24,768 bases of DNA from Firmicutes bacterium UBA5486 (GCA_002427045.1 DIPO01000012.1:1-24768); one strand, 5' to 3'; positions 16,460 through 24,286 are shown, counted from the first letter of the stretch. Notes: generated from the sequence alone by a model not told the origin. Program-made: numbers and translations.

Positions 16460-16512
16460 CTCTGGCTTCAATAACTTATTAAGTGAAAACTTTCAATAAG
16501 GAGAGATAAAGA

Positions 16513-17292
16513 ATGCAAAAAGCGATTGAATTGGTGGTTAAGGGTAAAACATTACGTGGAATGTATCATTACCCTGATTTACAGGGGAAATATCCAACAG
16601 TAATTTTGTTTCACGGTTTTACCGGAAACAAGCTTGAACCGCATAGGATCTTTCTTAAATTATCCCGCTTGTTAGAGGCTGAGGGTTTGGCTGTAATTAG
16701 ATTTGATTTTTCTGGTTCTGGTGAAAGTGATGGCGATTTTGAGGAGATGACCTTTAGCAGTGAGGTTTTTGAGGCTCAGCAGATACTGGAGTTTGTTAGT
16801 AAATTACCAGCAACAGATCCGGAAAGAATCGGTGTACTTGGCTTAAGTATGGGAGGGGCAGTAGCTTCGGTACTAGCGGGAAACAATCCTTCTATGGTCA
16901 AAACTTTGGCCCTATGGTCAGCGGCGGGGATCGATACGATTGCTGGTATCTACCAAACTAAAGAGGATGATGATGTTTTCCCGCGTAATCAAAGGGGAGA
17001 TATTGATATCGGAGGATTATGGTTAAACCATAATTTTTATGATGATTTGAAAGACTGGGATACATACGAGACAATAAAAAAATATCCAGGGCCAGTCTTG
17101 ATCATACATGGGACCGGAGATCAGGTAGTCCCGTCAAATACAGCAGAAAATTATCAAGCGGCACTTTCTGGGCGGGCAAAGCTTGTTTATGTGGAGGAAG
17201 CGGATCATACTTATAACCGCTATGATTGGGAAGAGAAAGTTTTATCGGAGACAACGGCTTTCGTAAAGAATGAGTTGTCTGGGATCAAATGA
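16513..17292 (+). CDS. Alpha/beta hydrolase, cinnamoyl/feruloyl esterase-like
   Basis: A 259-aa cytoplasmic serine hydrolase. The oxyanion-side motif HGFTGNK is followed by VIRFDFSGSGESDGDFEEMT. The nucleophile elbow is GLSMGG (S112), the acid lies in HGTGDQVVPS (D203), and the catalytic histidine is in EADHTYN (H232). This layout, including the insert between barrel halves (about 135-180), matches Lactobacillus cinnamoyl esterases such as LJ0536 and rumen feruloyl esterases. These cleave hydroxycinnamate esters on plant cell-wall sugars, which would suit a neighbouring galactan pathway. The substrate is inferred; carboxylesterase or acyl-hydrolase activity is possible. It has its own ribosome site (AAGGAGA) and probable promoter, and converges on the LiaF-like gene with no clear terminator between them. 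Confidence 0.85.
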   Translation: MQKAIELVVKGKTLRGMYHYPDLQGKYPTVILFHGFTGNKLEPHRIFLKLSRLLEAEGLAVIRFDFSGSGESDGDFEEMTFSSEVFEAQQILEFVSKLPATDPERIGVLGLSMGGAVASVLAGNNPSMVKTLALWSAAGIDTIAGIYQTKEDDDVFPRNQRGDIDIGGLWLNHNFYDDLKDWDTYETIKKYPGPVLIIHGTGDQVVPSNTAENYQAALSGRAKLVYVEEADHTYNRYDWEEKVLSETTAFVKNELSGIK

Positions 17293-17344
17293 AGCTAGAT
17301 GGGTTGTTATAGTATATTGATCAATTAGTTTATATCAGAGTTTT

Positions 17345-18034
17345 TCAATTTTTAATATCGATCCCCCCGAAAGCAACAAAGGCGTTGATGAGCAGCTTGG
17401 AACCAGCTTCTTCTTCTAGCCTTAGATGCTTATTTCTTTGATCCTCTATACCTCCGAAGATGGGAACCCCTCTGATCTCTACTGACCAGCTCTCCGGAAG
17501 GATAAGCTCAACTCCACCAAAGAATGCTCTGATATTGAGTACCTGTACTCCCTCGGCCAGTTGGGATCCGGTCAAATCCAGTTTAATTCCGCCGAAGAGT
17601 GCCATGGCAAATCCACCGAGAAAGCTAGGGGAGGTAATTTGCCGCTCAATGCCCCCAAAAATAGCCATAATATCTACTAAACTCTGGGGAGAAGTCTCCA
17701 CTAACAATTTATTACTCCTTCCAAAACCGAAAAGTAGAACTAGCCCGAGAAAAATCAGCAGGAGAGGCCAACATAATTTTAACTGTACTGAATCAATTAA
17801 CCCGAGTTGGTGTAGTTGTAAACTTACACCAACAAAAATTAAGAACCAGGAAAAAAGATTAGTAAATCGCGAAGCAAAGAGTTGTTGCAAACCAAGTATG
17901 ATCAGGATTAAAGGCCACCAGGTGCCGATGGTTAGATCTAAAGAGGCAAAGCCAAGGTTGTTAAGGAGAAAGAGTATACCTAAAACAATTAAGATTCCCG
18001 CTAAAAAATAATTATTTTTAGACCTACTTGCCAT
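17345..18034 (-). CDS. LiaF-like membrane protein (DUF5668 plus LiaF C-terminal domain)
   Basis: A 229-aa protein with four predicted membrane segments in the first 105 residues (about 9-27, 38-53, 60-78 and 87-104). A soluble C-terminal domain has repeated FGG turns at 126, 147, 172, 193 and 222, which suggests a short beta-solenoid. This matches LiaF-type cell-wall stress proteins; in Bacillus LiaF restrains the LiaRS two-component system. No liaR or liaS is adjacent, so it may instead be one of the many orphan members of unknown role. ATG at 18034 is preceded by AGAAGGT. The downstream neighbour converges. Confidence 0.85.
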   Translation of the reverse strand: MASRSKNNYFLAGILIVLGILFLLNNLGFASLDLTIGTWWPLILIILGLQQLFASRFTNLFSWFLIFVGVSLQLHQLGLIDSVQLKLCWPLLLIFLGLVLLFGFGRSNKLLVETSPQSLVDIMAIFGGIERQITSPSFLGGFAMALFGGIKLDLTGSQLAEGVQVLNIRAFFGGVELILPESWSVEIRGVPIFGGIEDQRNKHLRLEEEAGSKLLINAFVAFGGIDIKN

Positions 18035-18061
18035 TTTATTACCTTCTTTCTTTATAATAGT

Positions 18062-18289
18062 ATGGAAATATTTAATAGTTTTTTTACTGGTATCGGAAAA
18101 CGGTTATCTATATTTAGAATAAACTTAGCAACTGGAAGTATCTTGGGGCAGCTAGTGGTCAGTCAAATATGGGAAAGAATAGGTGTGAGCGCGAGTCTTT
18201 ATTTTTTAAGTATAGGATTGATGTTCTCTGTACTGATAATTGCTTTTAAAAAGCAGCCGGTTATCGGCTGTAAGCTTATAACTTTATAG
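18062..18289 (+). pseudogene. Decayed C-terminal fragment of a membrane transporter (MFS-like)
   Basis: An open stretch of 75 codons reads like the last two membrane helices of a major-facilitator permease: NLATGSILGQLVVSQIWERI, then a second hydrophobic run from SLYFLSIGLMFSVLIIA. There is no ribosome site before the ATG at 18062. The upstream sequence belongs to the opposite-strand gene and its promoter, and the 3' end runs 14 bases into the convergent coiled-coil gene. The rest of the transporter is missing. The transporter identity is a guess from hydrophobicity pattern and Gly/Trp placement; a non-coding origin is possible. Confidence 0.4.
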
Positions 18290-18623
18290 TCTTACGTATT
18301 TGCCTGATCTCATCATCATGATCAGCGGATTTGCGGACAAGGAAAGAGATATCACCGGCTAGGTGCTCTACGGTCTTCTCTATATTGTCAAGACGGCTTA
18401 TGCTTTTTTCCATTGGCTCAAGACGACCTTCGATCTGAGATGTAGTAATTAAGATCTGATCATACTGGGCATGAAGGATTTCTTTAGAATGGAGAAGGGC
18501 CTTGATCATAGTTGTATTTTCTTTTTGTTGAGTCTCGATGGTGTCTAAACGAGAATCCATTTGATCCAAACGACCGTGGATGTTCTTAATTTCGTCTAAG
18601 ATTTGGGTAAGGACATGATTCAT
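18276..18623 (-). CDS. Small coiled-coil protein of unknown function
   Basis: A 115-aa hydrophilic protein, nearly all predicted coiled coil. Heptad-like repeats such as GRLDQMDSRLDTIETQQ and then IEGRLEPMEKSISRLDNIEK are separated by a less regular middle (about 40-60), and the tail is DHDDEIRQIRKTIKL. It contains no cysteine, signal peptide or membrane segment. Similar short proteins are common as orphan genes in Clostridia, and no function is known to me. The start is ATG at 18623 with AAAGGAGG upstream; a longer frame reaching 18695 would include the ribosome site and a palindromic half-repeat, so it is not chosen. It may oligomerise or scaffold, which is inference. Confidence 0.75.
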   Translation of the reverse strand: MNHVLTQILDEIKNIHGRLDQMDSRLDTIETQQKENTTMIKALLHSKEILHAQYDQILITTSQIEGRLEPMEKSISRLDNIEKTVEHLAGDISFLVRKSADHDDEIRQIRKTIKL

Positions 18624-18655
18624 GGATTTATATTCCTCCTTTCCCTCTATTAACC

Positions 18656-18670
18656 AAGAGAATTGCATAA
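18656..18670. repeat. Partial copy F of the palindromic repeat arm
   Basis: AAGAGAATTGCATAA matches the left arm of copies A and C through the GAATTGCATAA core. No inverted partner is visible within 100 bases. It lies just upstream of the coiled-coil gene, in the same 18624-18923 gap that also holds the helicase promoter; nothing else was recognised in that gap. Confidence 0.45.
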
Positions 18671-18794
18671 GTACCTTAATTGTATATTTGACCACTCAGG
18701 AAAAGGTCTTTGGGGTTTGTCAATTCAAAGAGAGAAATAAAAGCTTGCTAAACAATAATATCATATTTTGTTACAAAAAGTAAATTAAAATTCG

Positions 18795-18803
18795 TGATAT
18801 AAT
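18795..18803 (+). promoter_or_regulatory. Extended -10 promoter for the helicase gene
   Basis: TGATATAAT combines a perfect TATAAT (18798-18803) with the TGN extension. No good -35 stands at 17 bp, which is acceptable for an extended -10 promoter. Transcription would start near 18810, giving a leader of about 114 nt before the TTG start. Confidence 0.5.
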
Positions 18804-18923
18804 TATAATAAAGTAATTGCTTGAGAGAATGATACAAGTACTCATCTTTAAGAGAACAATAAAACCTGGATCATGTTCACTTAACCAAGTTAGTCATGAA
18901 TAATAGATTTTGGAGGATTTACT

Positions 18924-21044
18924 TTGAGTTTTTCAAACTTCGCTACTGTGAAATATGATTTAAATGATCAACAGCAAAAGGCTGTTTCAGAGATCAATGG
19001 GCCCATATTATTACTTGCTGTTCCTGGGGCAGGGAAGACAACGGTAATCGTAACAAGGTGTGCAAATATGGTATTTAACCATCAGATCCCTCCCAGTAAT
19101 ATATTATCATTGACCTTTAGCAGAGCTTCAGCAAAAGATATGAAAAATAGGTTTCAAAAGCTTTTTGGCCATTATAAAGAGGAAAATATTCAATTTGCTA
19201 CGATCCATAGTTTTTGTTATTCGGTACTACGGAGATATTATAATCGAGCAAGCTTACAAGTCCCTACATTGCTAGAAGGGAATAGATCTTTGGTTTCAAA
19301 GAATCAAATGTTAAGAAGAATTTATTCACAGTTTAATAATGATTATCTTGGGGATGACCTTCTTGAAGAACTCTCGAATGCGATTGGCTATGTAAAGAAT
19401 ATGCTATATACTACCGAGCAAATTGCCGCATTTAAAACTAAGATCAAAAACTTTCCCGAAGTTTTTATGGCCTATGAGGAGCAGAAAAAGTTACTTAATT
19501 GTATTGATTTTGATGATATGCTGGTCCAGACCCTTAGAATTTTTGATCGAGAGAAAAGTATCTTAACTAGATATCGTCATCATTACCAATATATTAATGT
19601 AGATGAAGCCCAAGACCTCTCCTTTTTACAGCATGAGATTATTAGAAGACTGGCTTATCCCCGAAAAAACATATTTATGGTTGGCGATGAAGACCAGAGT
19701 ATTTATGCATTCCGAGGGGCTTTTCCCCAAGCGCTACTGAACTTTGAACAGACTTACCCTGGAGCCCGGGTTTATCTTTTGGAAAGAAATTATCGTTCTA
19801 CTAAGAGTATTGTAGATCTTGCTAACCGTTTTATTAAAGTAAACAAAAAACGACGGAATAAGGAGATGTTTTCAGAGCATCCCGATGGGCTGCCGGTTAA
19901 GATCAGACATTTATCTGACCAGGAAGAAGAAATGGAGTATTTAGTTTCTCAACTTCAAAAAGGGGAACGGTATTCAGATCAAGCTGTTTTATATAGGAAT
20001 AATGTATCATCGATTACTGTTATTGATATTTTGGATCGGAACAGAATTCCATTATATGTCCGGGAATTTAGAAATTCACCTTTTAAACACTGGGTGATGT
20101 ATGATATCATTTCTTTTTTAAAGTTTTCTTTAAATCCATTAGATTCGGAGGCTTTTAAACAAATATATTATAAGATGGATGCTTATATTTCTAAGGTGGT
20201 ATTTGAACAAGCTGTTAGTAGTGATTCATCTAATAATAATCTATTGTATCGGGTATTAGATACCCCAGGGATTTCTCAGCGGAGCCAAAAGAAACTTGTG
20301 GAAAGGGGTTACTGTTTACAAAAGATCGCAAAGATGAAACCGCTGGAGGCAATTGAAACAATTGAAAAAGAGCTAGGTTATATAAAGTATTTAAAAAGAA
20401 TTAGTAAATCTGAAGAAGGATATACCTTTGAAAGCTTGGTGCAGAATATTGAGAGTTTAAAAAGCATAGCTTTGCATACTAAGACTATTAAGGACTTTTT
20501 ACAGCGCCTAGAGGAATTACAAGATATTATTGAGACTTCGAAGTATAATCGGGGAAAAAATGCAGTTACACTTTCAACTATTCATTCTAGTAAAGGCTTA
20601 GAGTTTAAGAAGGTAATAATTATAGACTTGATTGAAGGACAGTTTCCTTCCAGACTATGTATTGATGAAACAAACAAGGGAAATACAGATTCAATGGCAG
20701 AAGAGGCTAGGCTTTTTTATGTAGGTATTACCAGGGCAAAAGAAGAGCTAGAACTGTTAACAGTAAATACGATTAATAATCTTCCAGTTAAACCTTCCAG
20801 GTTTTTGAATCAAGTATTAGAGCTTAAAGCGAATATTGATCAGTATATCGATCCAAAGAAAAAGATAGTAGATGAAGATATTTGTATAGGGGATACGGTA
20901 ATCCATCGTAAATTCGGTCAAGGGGTTGTTCTTAGTATGGATATAGATAATGATTTACTAGAAATAGATTTTTATGAAGCTGGACCAAAAACATTATCCT
21001 TAAAAATTTGTGGGGAAAGTGGGTTGCTGATTAAAAGTGCCTGA
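18924..21044 (+). CDS. UvrD/PcrA/Rep-family superfamily 1 DNA helicase
   Basis: A 706-aa ATP-dependent 3'-5' helicase-like protein. Motifs in order are the Q-motif LNDQQQKAV (13-21), Walker A AVPGAGKTT (32-40), Ia near LTFSRASAKDM, Walker B VDEAQD (226-231), motif III GDEDQSIYAFRGA (254-266), motif IV LLERNYRST, motif V TLSTIHSSKGLEF and motif VI EEARLFYVGITRAKEEL (593-609). The C-terminus has the GDTVIHRKFGQGVV tudor-like domain (from 656) known from PcrA and UvrD. The P-loop differs from the usual AGAGSGKT form, and a helicase of about 700 aa is slightly short, so this may be a second UvrD-like enzyme rather than the housekeeping PcrA. The start is TTG at 18924 with GGAGG seven bases upstream; there is no nearby operon partner. 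Confidence 0.93.
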   Translation: MSFSNFATVKYDLNDQQQKAVSEINGPILLLAVPGAGKTTVIVTRCANMVFNHQIPPSNILSLTFSRASAKDMKNRFQKLFGHYKEENIQFATIHSFCYSVLRRYYNRASLQVPTLLEGNRSLVSKNQMLRRIYSQFNNDYLGDDLLEELSNAIGYVKNMLYTTEQIAAFKTKIKNFPEVFMAYEEQKKLLNCIDFDDMLVQTLRIFDREKSILTRYRHHYQYINVDEAQDLSFLQHEIIRRLAYPRKNIFMVGDEDQSIYAFRGAFPQALLNFEQTYPGARVYLLERNYRSTKSIVDLANRFIKVNKKRRNKEMFSEHPDGLPVKIRHLSDQEEEMEYLVSQLQKGERYSDQAVLYRNNVSSITVIDILDRNRIPLYVREFRNSPFKHWVMYDIISFLKFSLNPLDSEAFKQIYYKMDAYISKVVFEQAVSSDSSNNNLLYRVLDTPGISQRSQKKLVERGYCLQKIAKMKPLEAIETIEKELGYIKYLKRISKSEEGYTFESLVQNIESLKSIALHTKTIKDFLQRLEELQDIIETSKYNRGKNAVTLSTIHSSKGLEFKKVIIIDLIEGQFPSRLCIDETNKGNTDSMAEEARLFYVGITRAKEELELLTVNTINNLPVKPSRFLNQVLELKANIDQYIDPKKKIVDEDICIGDTVIHRKFGQGVVLSMDIDNDLLEIDFYEAGPKTLSLKICGESGLLIKSA

Positions 21045-21061
21045 AGACAAGCTAGAGATTT

Positions 21062-21143
21062 AAAAGGTTAAGGAATTGGATAATTTGTCACATGAGGGAA
21101 TTGGCAATTTACTTTTGGCATTCATTTGGGAGTCTAACCTTTT
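21062..21143. repeat. Inverted repeat after the helicase gene containing partial repeat copy G
   Basis: AAAAGGTTA (21062-21070) and TAACCTTTT (21135-21143) are perfect 9-bp inverted arms around 64 nt. Inside, TTAAGGAATTGGATAATT (21068-21085) matches the arm of copy A at 17 of 18 positions. GGAATTGGCAATT follows as a direct half copy. The structure may also help end helicase transcription because TTTTGCTTTT follows the right arm. Confidence 0.5.
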
Positions 21144-21182
21144 GCTTTTATAGGGGTAGAAATGATAGCGGATGTAAAATTA

Positions 21183-21215
21183 AAAAAGCTTCTTCATATT
21201 ATGAAGAAGCTTTTT
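21183..21215. terminator. Strong bidirectional terminator between convergent genes
   Basis: AAAAAGCTTCTTCAT (21183-21197) and ATGAAGAAGCTTTTT (21201-21215) are perfect 15-bp arms around a 3-nt loop. A-tracts and T-tracts flank the stem on both strands. It lies 10 bases after the zinc-ribbon gene stop and also faces the helicase gene. Confidence 0.92.
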
Positions 21216-21225
21216 AGTAGATGTT

Positions 21226-21504
21226 TTAATAGCTATTTCTTTGTTTTGCAAAGCATTCTCTACAATAAACAGGCCGGTCACCGCTTGGCTTAAATGGAAC
21301 TTCAGTCTCAATTCCGCAAGCAGCACAAGTAGCAGGGTGCATTTCTCTTTGGTAACCATTGTTACGCTTTCTAGCTGCTCTACACTCAGGACAACGGCCA
21401 GGCTCGTTGGTAAATCCTTTTTCTGCATAGAATTCTTGCTCAGAAGCGGTGAAAACAAAATCTTTTTCACAATCACGACAGGTTAATGTTTTGTCTTGGT
21501 ACAT
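21226..21504 (-). CDS. Zinc-ribbon protein with CxxC-x17-CxxC domain
   Basis: A 92-aa protein with four CxxC pairs at C9/C12, C38/C41, C60/C63 and C81/C84, enough for two zinc sites. The first half (LTCRDCEKDFVFTASEQEFY, then GRCPEC) is the common bacterial zinc-ribbon domain. The second half has exactly 17 residues between its CxxC pairs and matches the CxxC-x17-CxxC family, including the FKPSGDRPVYC stretch. It is cytoplasmic; nucleic-acid binding is often suggested for such proteins but not shown here. ATG at 21504 follows GAGGAGGA. It is monocistronic, with its own promoter (21629-21657), a 118-nt leader and a strong terminator. Confidence 0.92.
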   Translation of the reverse strand: MYQDKTLTCRDCEKDFVFTASEQEFYAEKGFTNEPGRCPECRAARKRNNGYQREMHPATCAACGIETEVPFKPSGDRPVYCRECFAKQRNSY

Positions 21505-21628
21505 AAAAAATCCTCCTCAAATTTATTGCTTAGAAGGGATAAGATTTCCATTCATACTCTCCCAACAATAAAAGTTTGAGAAGGGACAATAATCATGAAT
21601 CACTACATCTAATTTCTTAAGCTAACTT

Positions 21629-21657
21629 ACTATAGTACTTTGGGGCGCAATTGTCAA
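21629..21657 (-). promoter_or_regulatory. Promoter of the zinc-ribbon gene
   Basis: On the minus strand TTGACA (21657-21652) and TATAGT (21634-21629) are exactly 17 bp apart. Transcription would start near 21622, leaving a leader of about 118 nt. The leader carries two TCCCTTCT direct repeats and a partly self-complementary stretch. A perfect -35 suggests strong expression. Confidence 0.75.
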
Positions 21658-21700
21658 GAGCGTAAAAGGGCTTTTAACTTCTAAGTTACTTATCAAGAGA

Positions 21701-21961
21701 TTACTTTTCTAACAGTTGTTTACCTTTATCAGTAATAATGATCGATTTAGTTGAAGATTTACTGGTACAGCTATTACCTAAGAAACATCCACTACAATTA
21801 GAATTACAATTATCTATATTATTCACTCGGATATAGCCCATCCTAACTAGTTGAGAAAAGGCATCTTCAATTAAATCTACGCTTTTATTTAGATTCATGG
21901 CTATCTTCGATTTAGAAATATAATCTGAATCTTTGATTTGGTTTAAAACTTCTTTTAACAA
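21701..21961 (-). CDS. FeoC-like winged-helix regulator with Cys4 cluster motif
   Basis: An 86-aa protein downstream of feoB. A winged-helix fold is suggested by IAMNLNKSVDLIEDAFSQLV and the following MGYIRV wing. The inserted loop has C52, C56, C59 and C65 (CNSNCSGCFLGNSC), the iron-sulfur motif of FeoC proteins. FeoC is thought to sense iron or oxygen and to affect FeoB stability or feo expression. The start is TTG at 21961 with AAAGGAGAT upstream, 22 bp after the feoB stop. It completes the feoA-feoB-feoC order. It could alternatively be called a small FeoC-like transcriptional regulator. Confidence 0.82.
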   Translation of the reverse strand: MLKEVLNQIKDSDYISKSKIAMNLNKSVDLIEDAFSQLVRMGYIRVNNIDNCNSNCSGCFLGNSCTSKSSTKSIIITDKGKQLLEK

Positions 21962-21983
21962 GAGTCTGATCTCCTTTCAAAAC

Positions 21984-23992
21984 TTAACTAAAGCCTAAAA
22001 GCTGACCTATTTGGAATACCAAAACTGCACCTAGCCATCCGATCGCAAACGTATATAAGGCCGTAAATATTGCCCACTTATATGAATTGGTTTCTTTTCT
22101 GATGGTACCGATTACTGCGGCACACGGAGTATAAAGCAAGGTCATAACCATAAACGAGACAGCTGTTAAGGGAGTGAAGGCATTCTGTATTGCAGTTACC
22201 AGAGCTGTCCCTTCTTCTACACCTGCATAGACCATACCTAAGGTAGCTACTACCCCTTCTTTAGCAGCTATTCCAGCAAACAATCCAATAGCAGCTTGCC
22301 AGGTGCCAAATCCAGCAGGTTTAAAAATTGGTGCAATTAGTAGGCCGATTTGTCCCAGAATACTATTTCTGCTATAAGGTTCGACGCCCAAAGGTAGGAT
22401 AGCTAGTATCCAAAGTATAGTTACTACAGCAAAGATGATAGTTCCAGCTCGCTTTAAAAATCCAGAGACATTATCCCACATATTTCTTAAAACATTTCTG
22501 AGTGTAGGCCATCGGTAAGGTGGAAGTTCCATAATAAAATAGGAAGATTCACCTTTGAAAAGCGTTTTACTAAAGATTTTACCCATCAATAAAGCGACCA
22601 GTGTTCCTAAAAGATAAAGGGAGAAGAGGACCAATCCACCCCGCTTAGGGAAAAAGGCAGCAATAAACACTAGATAAATCGGGATTCTAGCACCACAAGA
22701 CGTAAACGGATTAATTAGGGTAGCAATCATTCGGTCTTTTTTGTTTTCTAAAGTTCTGGTTGCCATTACTCCTGGTACATTACAACCAAAACCTACGATC
22801 ATCGAGATGAAAGTTTTCCCTTGCAAGCCTAAAGCTCTCATAATACTATCCATTACATAAGCCGCCCTGGCCATATAGCCGCTATCTTCTAAGATTCCCA
22901 TCAGTAAGTATAAAACCAAGATTAACGGAATAAACTCAACAACTGCTCCTACCCCGCCAATAATTCCTTCGGTAACAAAGGAAACTAGCAGTTCAGGTGA
23001 GTTTATAGTAATGAGGTAGTTTTCTATAACTTTACCAAGAGCTTCAATCCCACTAGCCATCAGTCCACCAAGTAAATCTTCGCCAACCGTAAAAGTCAAC
23101 TGGAAGACCAGGAGCATAATAAGAAAGAAAATAGGCAGTCCTAGCCATTTATTGGTAATTACCTTATCTATTTTATCAGTTTTAGTTTCGACTATTACTT
23201 CTGGCATAGTTACACTATTTTCTACAATTTTGCTGGCAAACTCATACCTTTTATTTACAATTTCTAATTCATAATCTTCGGTTCTATTTTTTAACTGATG
23301 AAGAGTATTGATGAATTCATCGGAGGAGCTTAAATCTATTTTGTTAGTAACTAATTCATAAATGTATTGGTCTCTTTCGAGAAGTTTGATTGCAATCCAT
23401 TGAGAGGGATACTCTAAGTTTTTATCACTTAAAAACGCTTTGAGTTTTTTTATTTCCTGATCAATTTTTTCTCCATAGCTGATCTGGGTTTTAGGTTTGA
23501 CATCTTGATTAATCAATTCAACAGACTGTTTAATTAGTTCGTTAATCCCTTTCCTTTTTGCAGCAATAGTAGGAATAACAGGAGCACCTAATTCTTTAGA
23601 AAAGCGATTAAGATCAAATTTTATCTTTCTTTTTTCAGCTTCATCAATCATATTTAAGGCCACAACTACTTTGGCTCCCATTTCTAATAATTGGGTAGTT
23701 AAATATAAATTACGTTCAATATTAGTAGCATCAACTACATTGATTACTATGTCGGGGTTACCATTAAGGATAAAATCTCTGGCGACGATTTCATCTTCTG
23801 AAAAGGCACCTAGGCTATAAGTGCCTGGCAGGTCTACAACATTATATTTATTTCCTTTGAATTCAAACTTGCCTTCTTTTTTTCTACAGTGACTCCAGGC
23901 CAATTACCTACATGTTGATTAGCCCCGGTAAGAGCATTAAAGATAGTAGTTTTACCACTATTGGGATTACCGACTAAAGCTATAGTATTCAT
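21984..23992 (-). CDS. feoB: Ferrous iron transporter FeoB, with a -1 frameshift near codon 39
   Basis: FeoB imports Fe2+ using an N-terminal G domain and a membrane channel. The true start is ATG at 23992 with AAGGAG upstream. The first frame reads MNTIALVGNPNSGKTTIFNA (G1), then VGNWPGVTVEKK, and would stop after 52 aa. From the A7 run (23877-23883) the protein continues in the -1 frame as EGKFEF, DLPG (G3), NMIDE (G4), the gate motifs GFGCNVPGVMATRT and NPFTSCGARIP, and the end WLGAVLVFQIGQLLGFS. Joined by one -1 step it is 669 aa, the normal length. The missing base could be a homopolymer error, a real mutation or programmed frameshifting. Calling the gene from 23903 would lose the P-loop. 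It lies between feoA and the FeoC-like gene. Confidence 0.9.
23876..23883 (-). other. Slippery heptamer A_AAA_AAG at the feoB frame change
   Basis: In the upstream reading frame the codons are GAA AAA AAG, so the heptamer A_AAA_AAG (minus strand 23882 to 23876) is in the register used for -1 frameshifting, as in E. coli dnaX. A GGAG sequence lies 10 bases upstream, the spacing at which an internal ribosome site stimulates -1 shifts. It is also part of the conserved Pro-Gly codons, so it may be chance. No strong stem-loop follows at 5-8 bases. Confidence 0.55.
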
Positions 23993-24009
23993 TAAAACGC
24001 TCCTTCCAA

Positions 24010-24034
24010 GTTATTGAGAATCAATCTCAATAAC
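24010..24034 (-). promoter_or_regulatory. Inverted repeat, possible second Fur site, between feoA and feoB
   Basis: GTTATTGAGA (24010-24019) and TCTCAATAAC (24025-24034) are perfect 10-bp arms with a 5-bp centre. The core TGAGAATCAATCTCA matches the symmetric Fur-like TGAGAATCATTCTCA at 14 of 15 positions. There is no U-tract after the stem on the coding strand, so it is not a terminator. It may be an operator or a small mRNA hairpin before the feoB ribosome site. Confidence 0.45.
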
Positions 24035-24055
24035 AAACAAAAAAATAAAAACTTC

Positions 24056-24286
24056 TTATATATCTCTATTTATCATTACCTTGTAGGCTAATCCACGACC
24101 TAAAGCAATCTTATTTCCAGACAAAGAGACGATTAAAGGTCCGGCATCGTTCTTTATAACTTTAATTTTAGCTCCTGTATTAAAACCCATTTCGTATAAG
24201 CGTTTAGTGGCACAGCCTCCAGCATGTATGTGCTTAACACTTCCAATTTCTCCGGGATGTAGCATAACTAGTGGTGTACTTGTCAT
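24056..24286 (-). CDS. feoA: FeoA, SH3-like partner of FeoB
   Basis: A 76-aa cytoplasmic protein with the FeoA SH3-like fold: LHPGEIGSVKHIHAG, the family turn RLYEMGFNTGAKIKVI, then GPLIVSLSGNKIALGRGLA. FeoA interacts with FeoB and is needed for Fe2+ uptake in several bacteria. ATG at 24286 follows AAAGGAG by about nine bases. It is the first gene of the operon, directly behind the Fur-box promoter, and feoB begins 63 bp later after an inverted repeat. Confidence 0.93.
   Translation of the reverse strand: MTSTPLVMLHPGEIGSVKHIHAGGCATKRLYEMGFNTGAKIKVIKNDAGPLIVSLSGNKIALGRGLAYKVMINRDI

Noticed and set aside
17460..18011. 183-codon open frame on the plus strand opposite the LiaF-like gene
   Set aside because: It is rich in Pro, Ser and Lys with no domain pattern and no ribosome site, and it is the antisense of a clear membrane protein gene.
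18624..18695. Longer start for the coiled-coil protein
   Set aside because: It would place the strong AAAGGAGG and a dispersed half-repeat inside the coding region; ATG 18623 is well spaced from that site.
21183..21215. Perfect palindrome as a CRISPR repeat or attachment site
   Set aside because: It is a single copy with A- and T-tracts between convergent gene ends, fully explained as a bidirectional terminator.
21180..21476. 98-codon minus-strand frame overlapping the zinc-ribbon gene in another frame
   Set aside because: It runs through the terminator hairpin and has no ribosome site; the CxxC-bearing frame is clearly the real one.
23890..23903. TTG at 23903 as the feoB start
   Set aside because: It would remove the P-loop and start in the middle of the conserved GNWPGVTVE segment; the ATG at 23992 has a good ribosome site and encodes the expected N-terminus.
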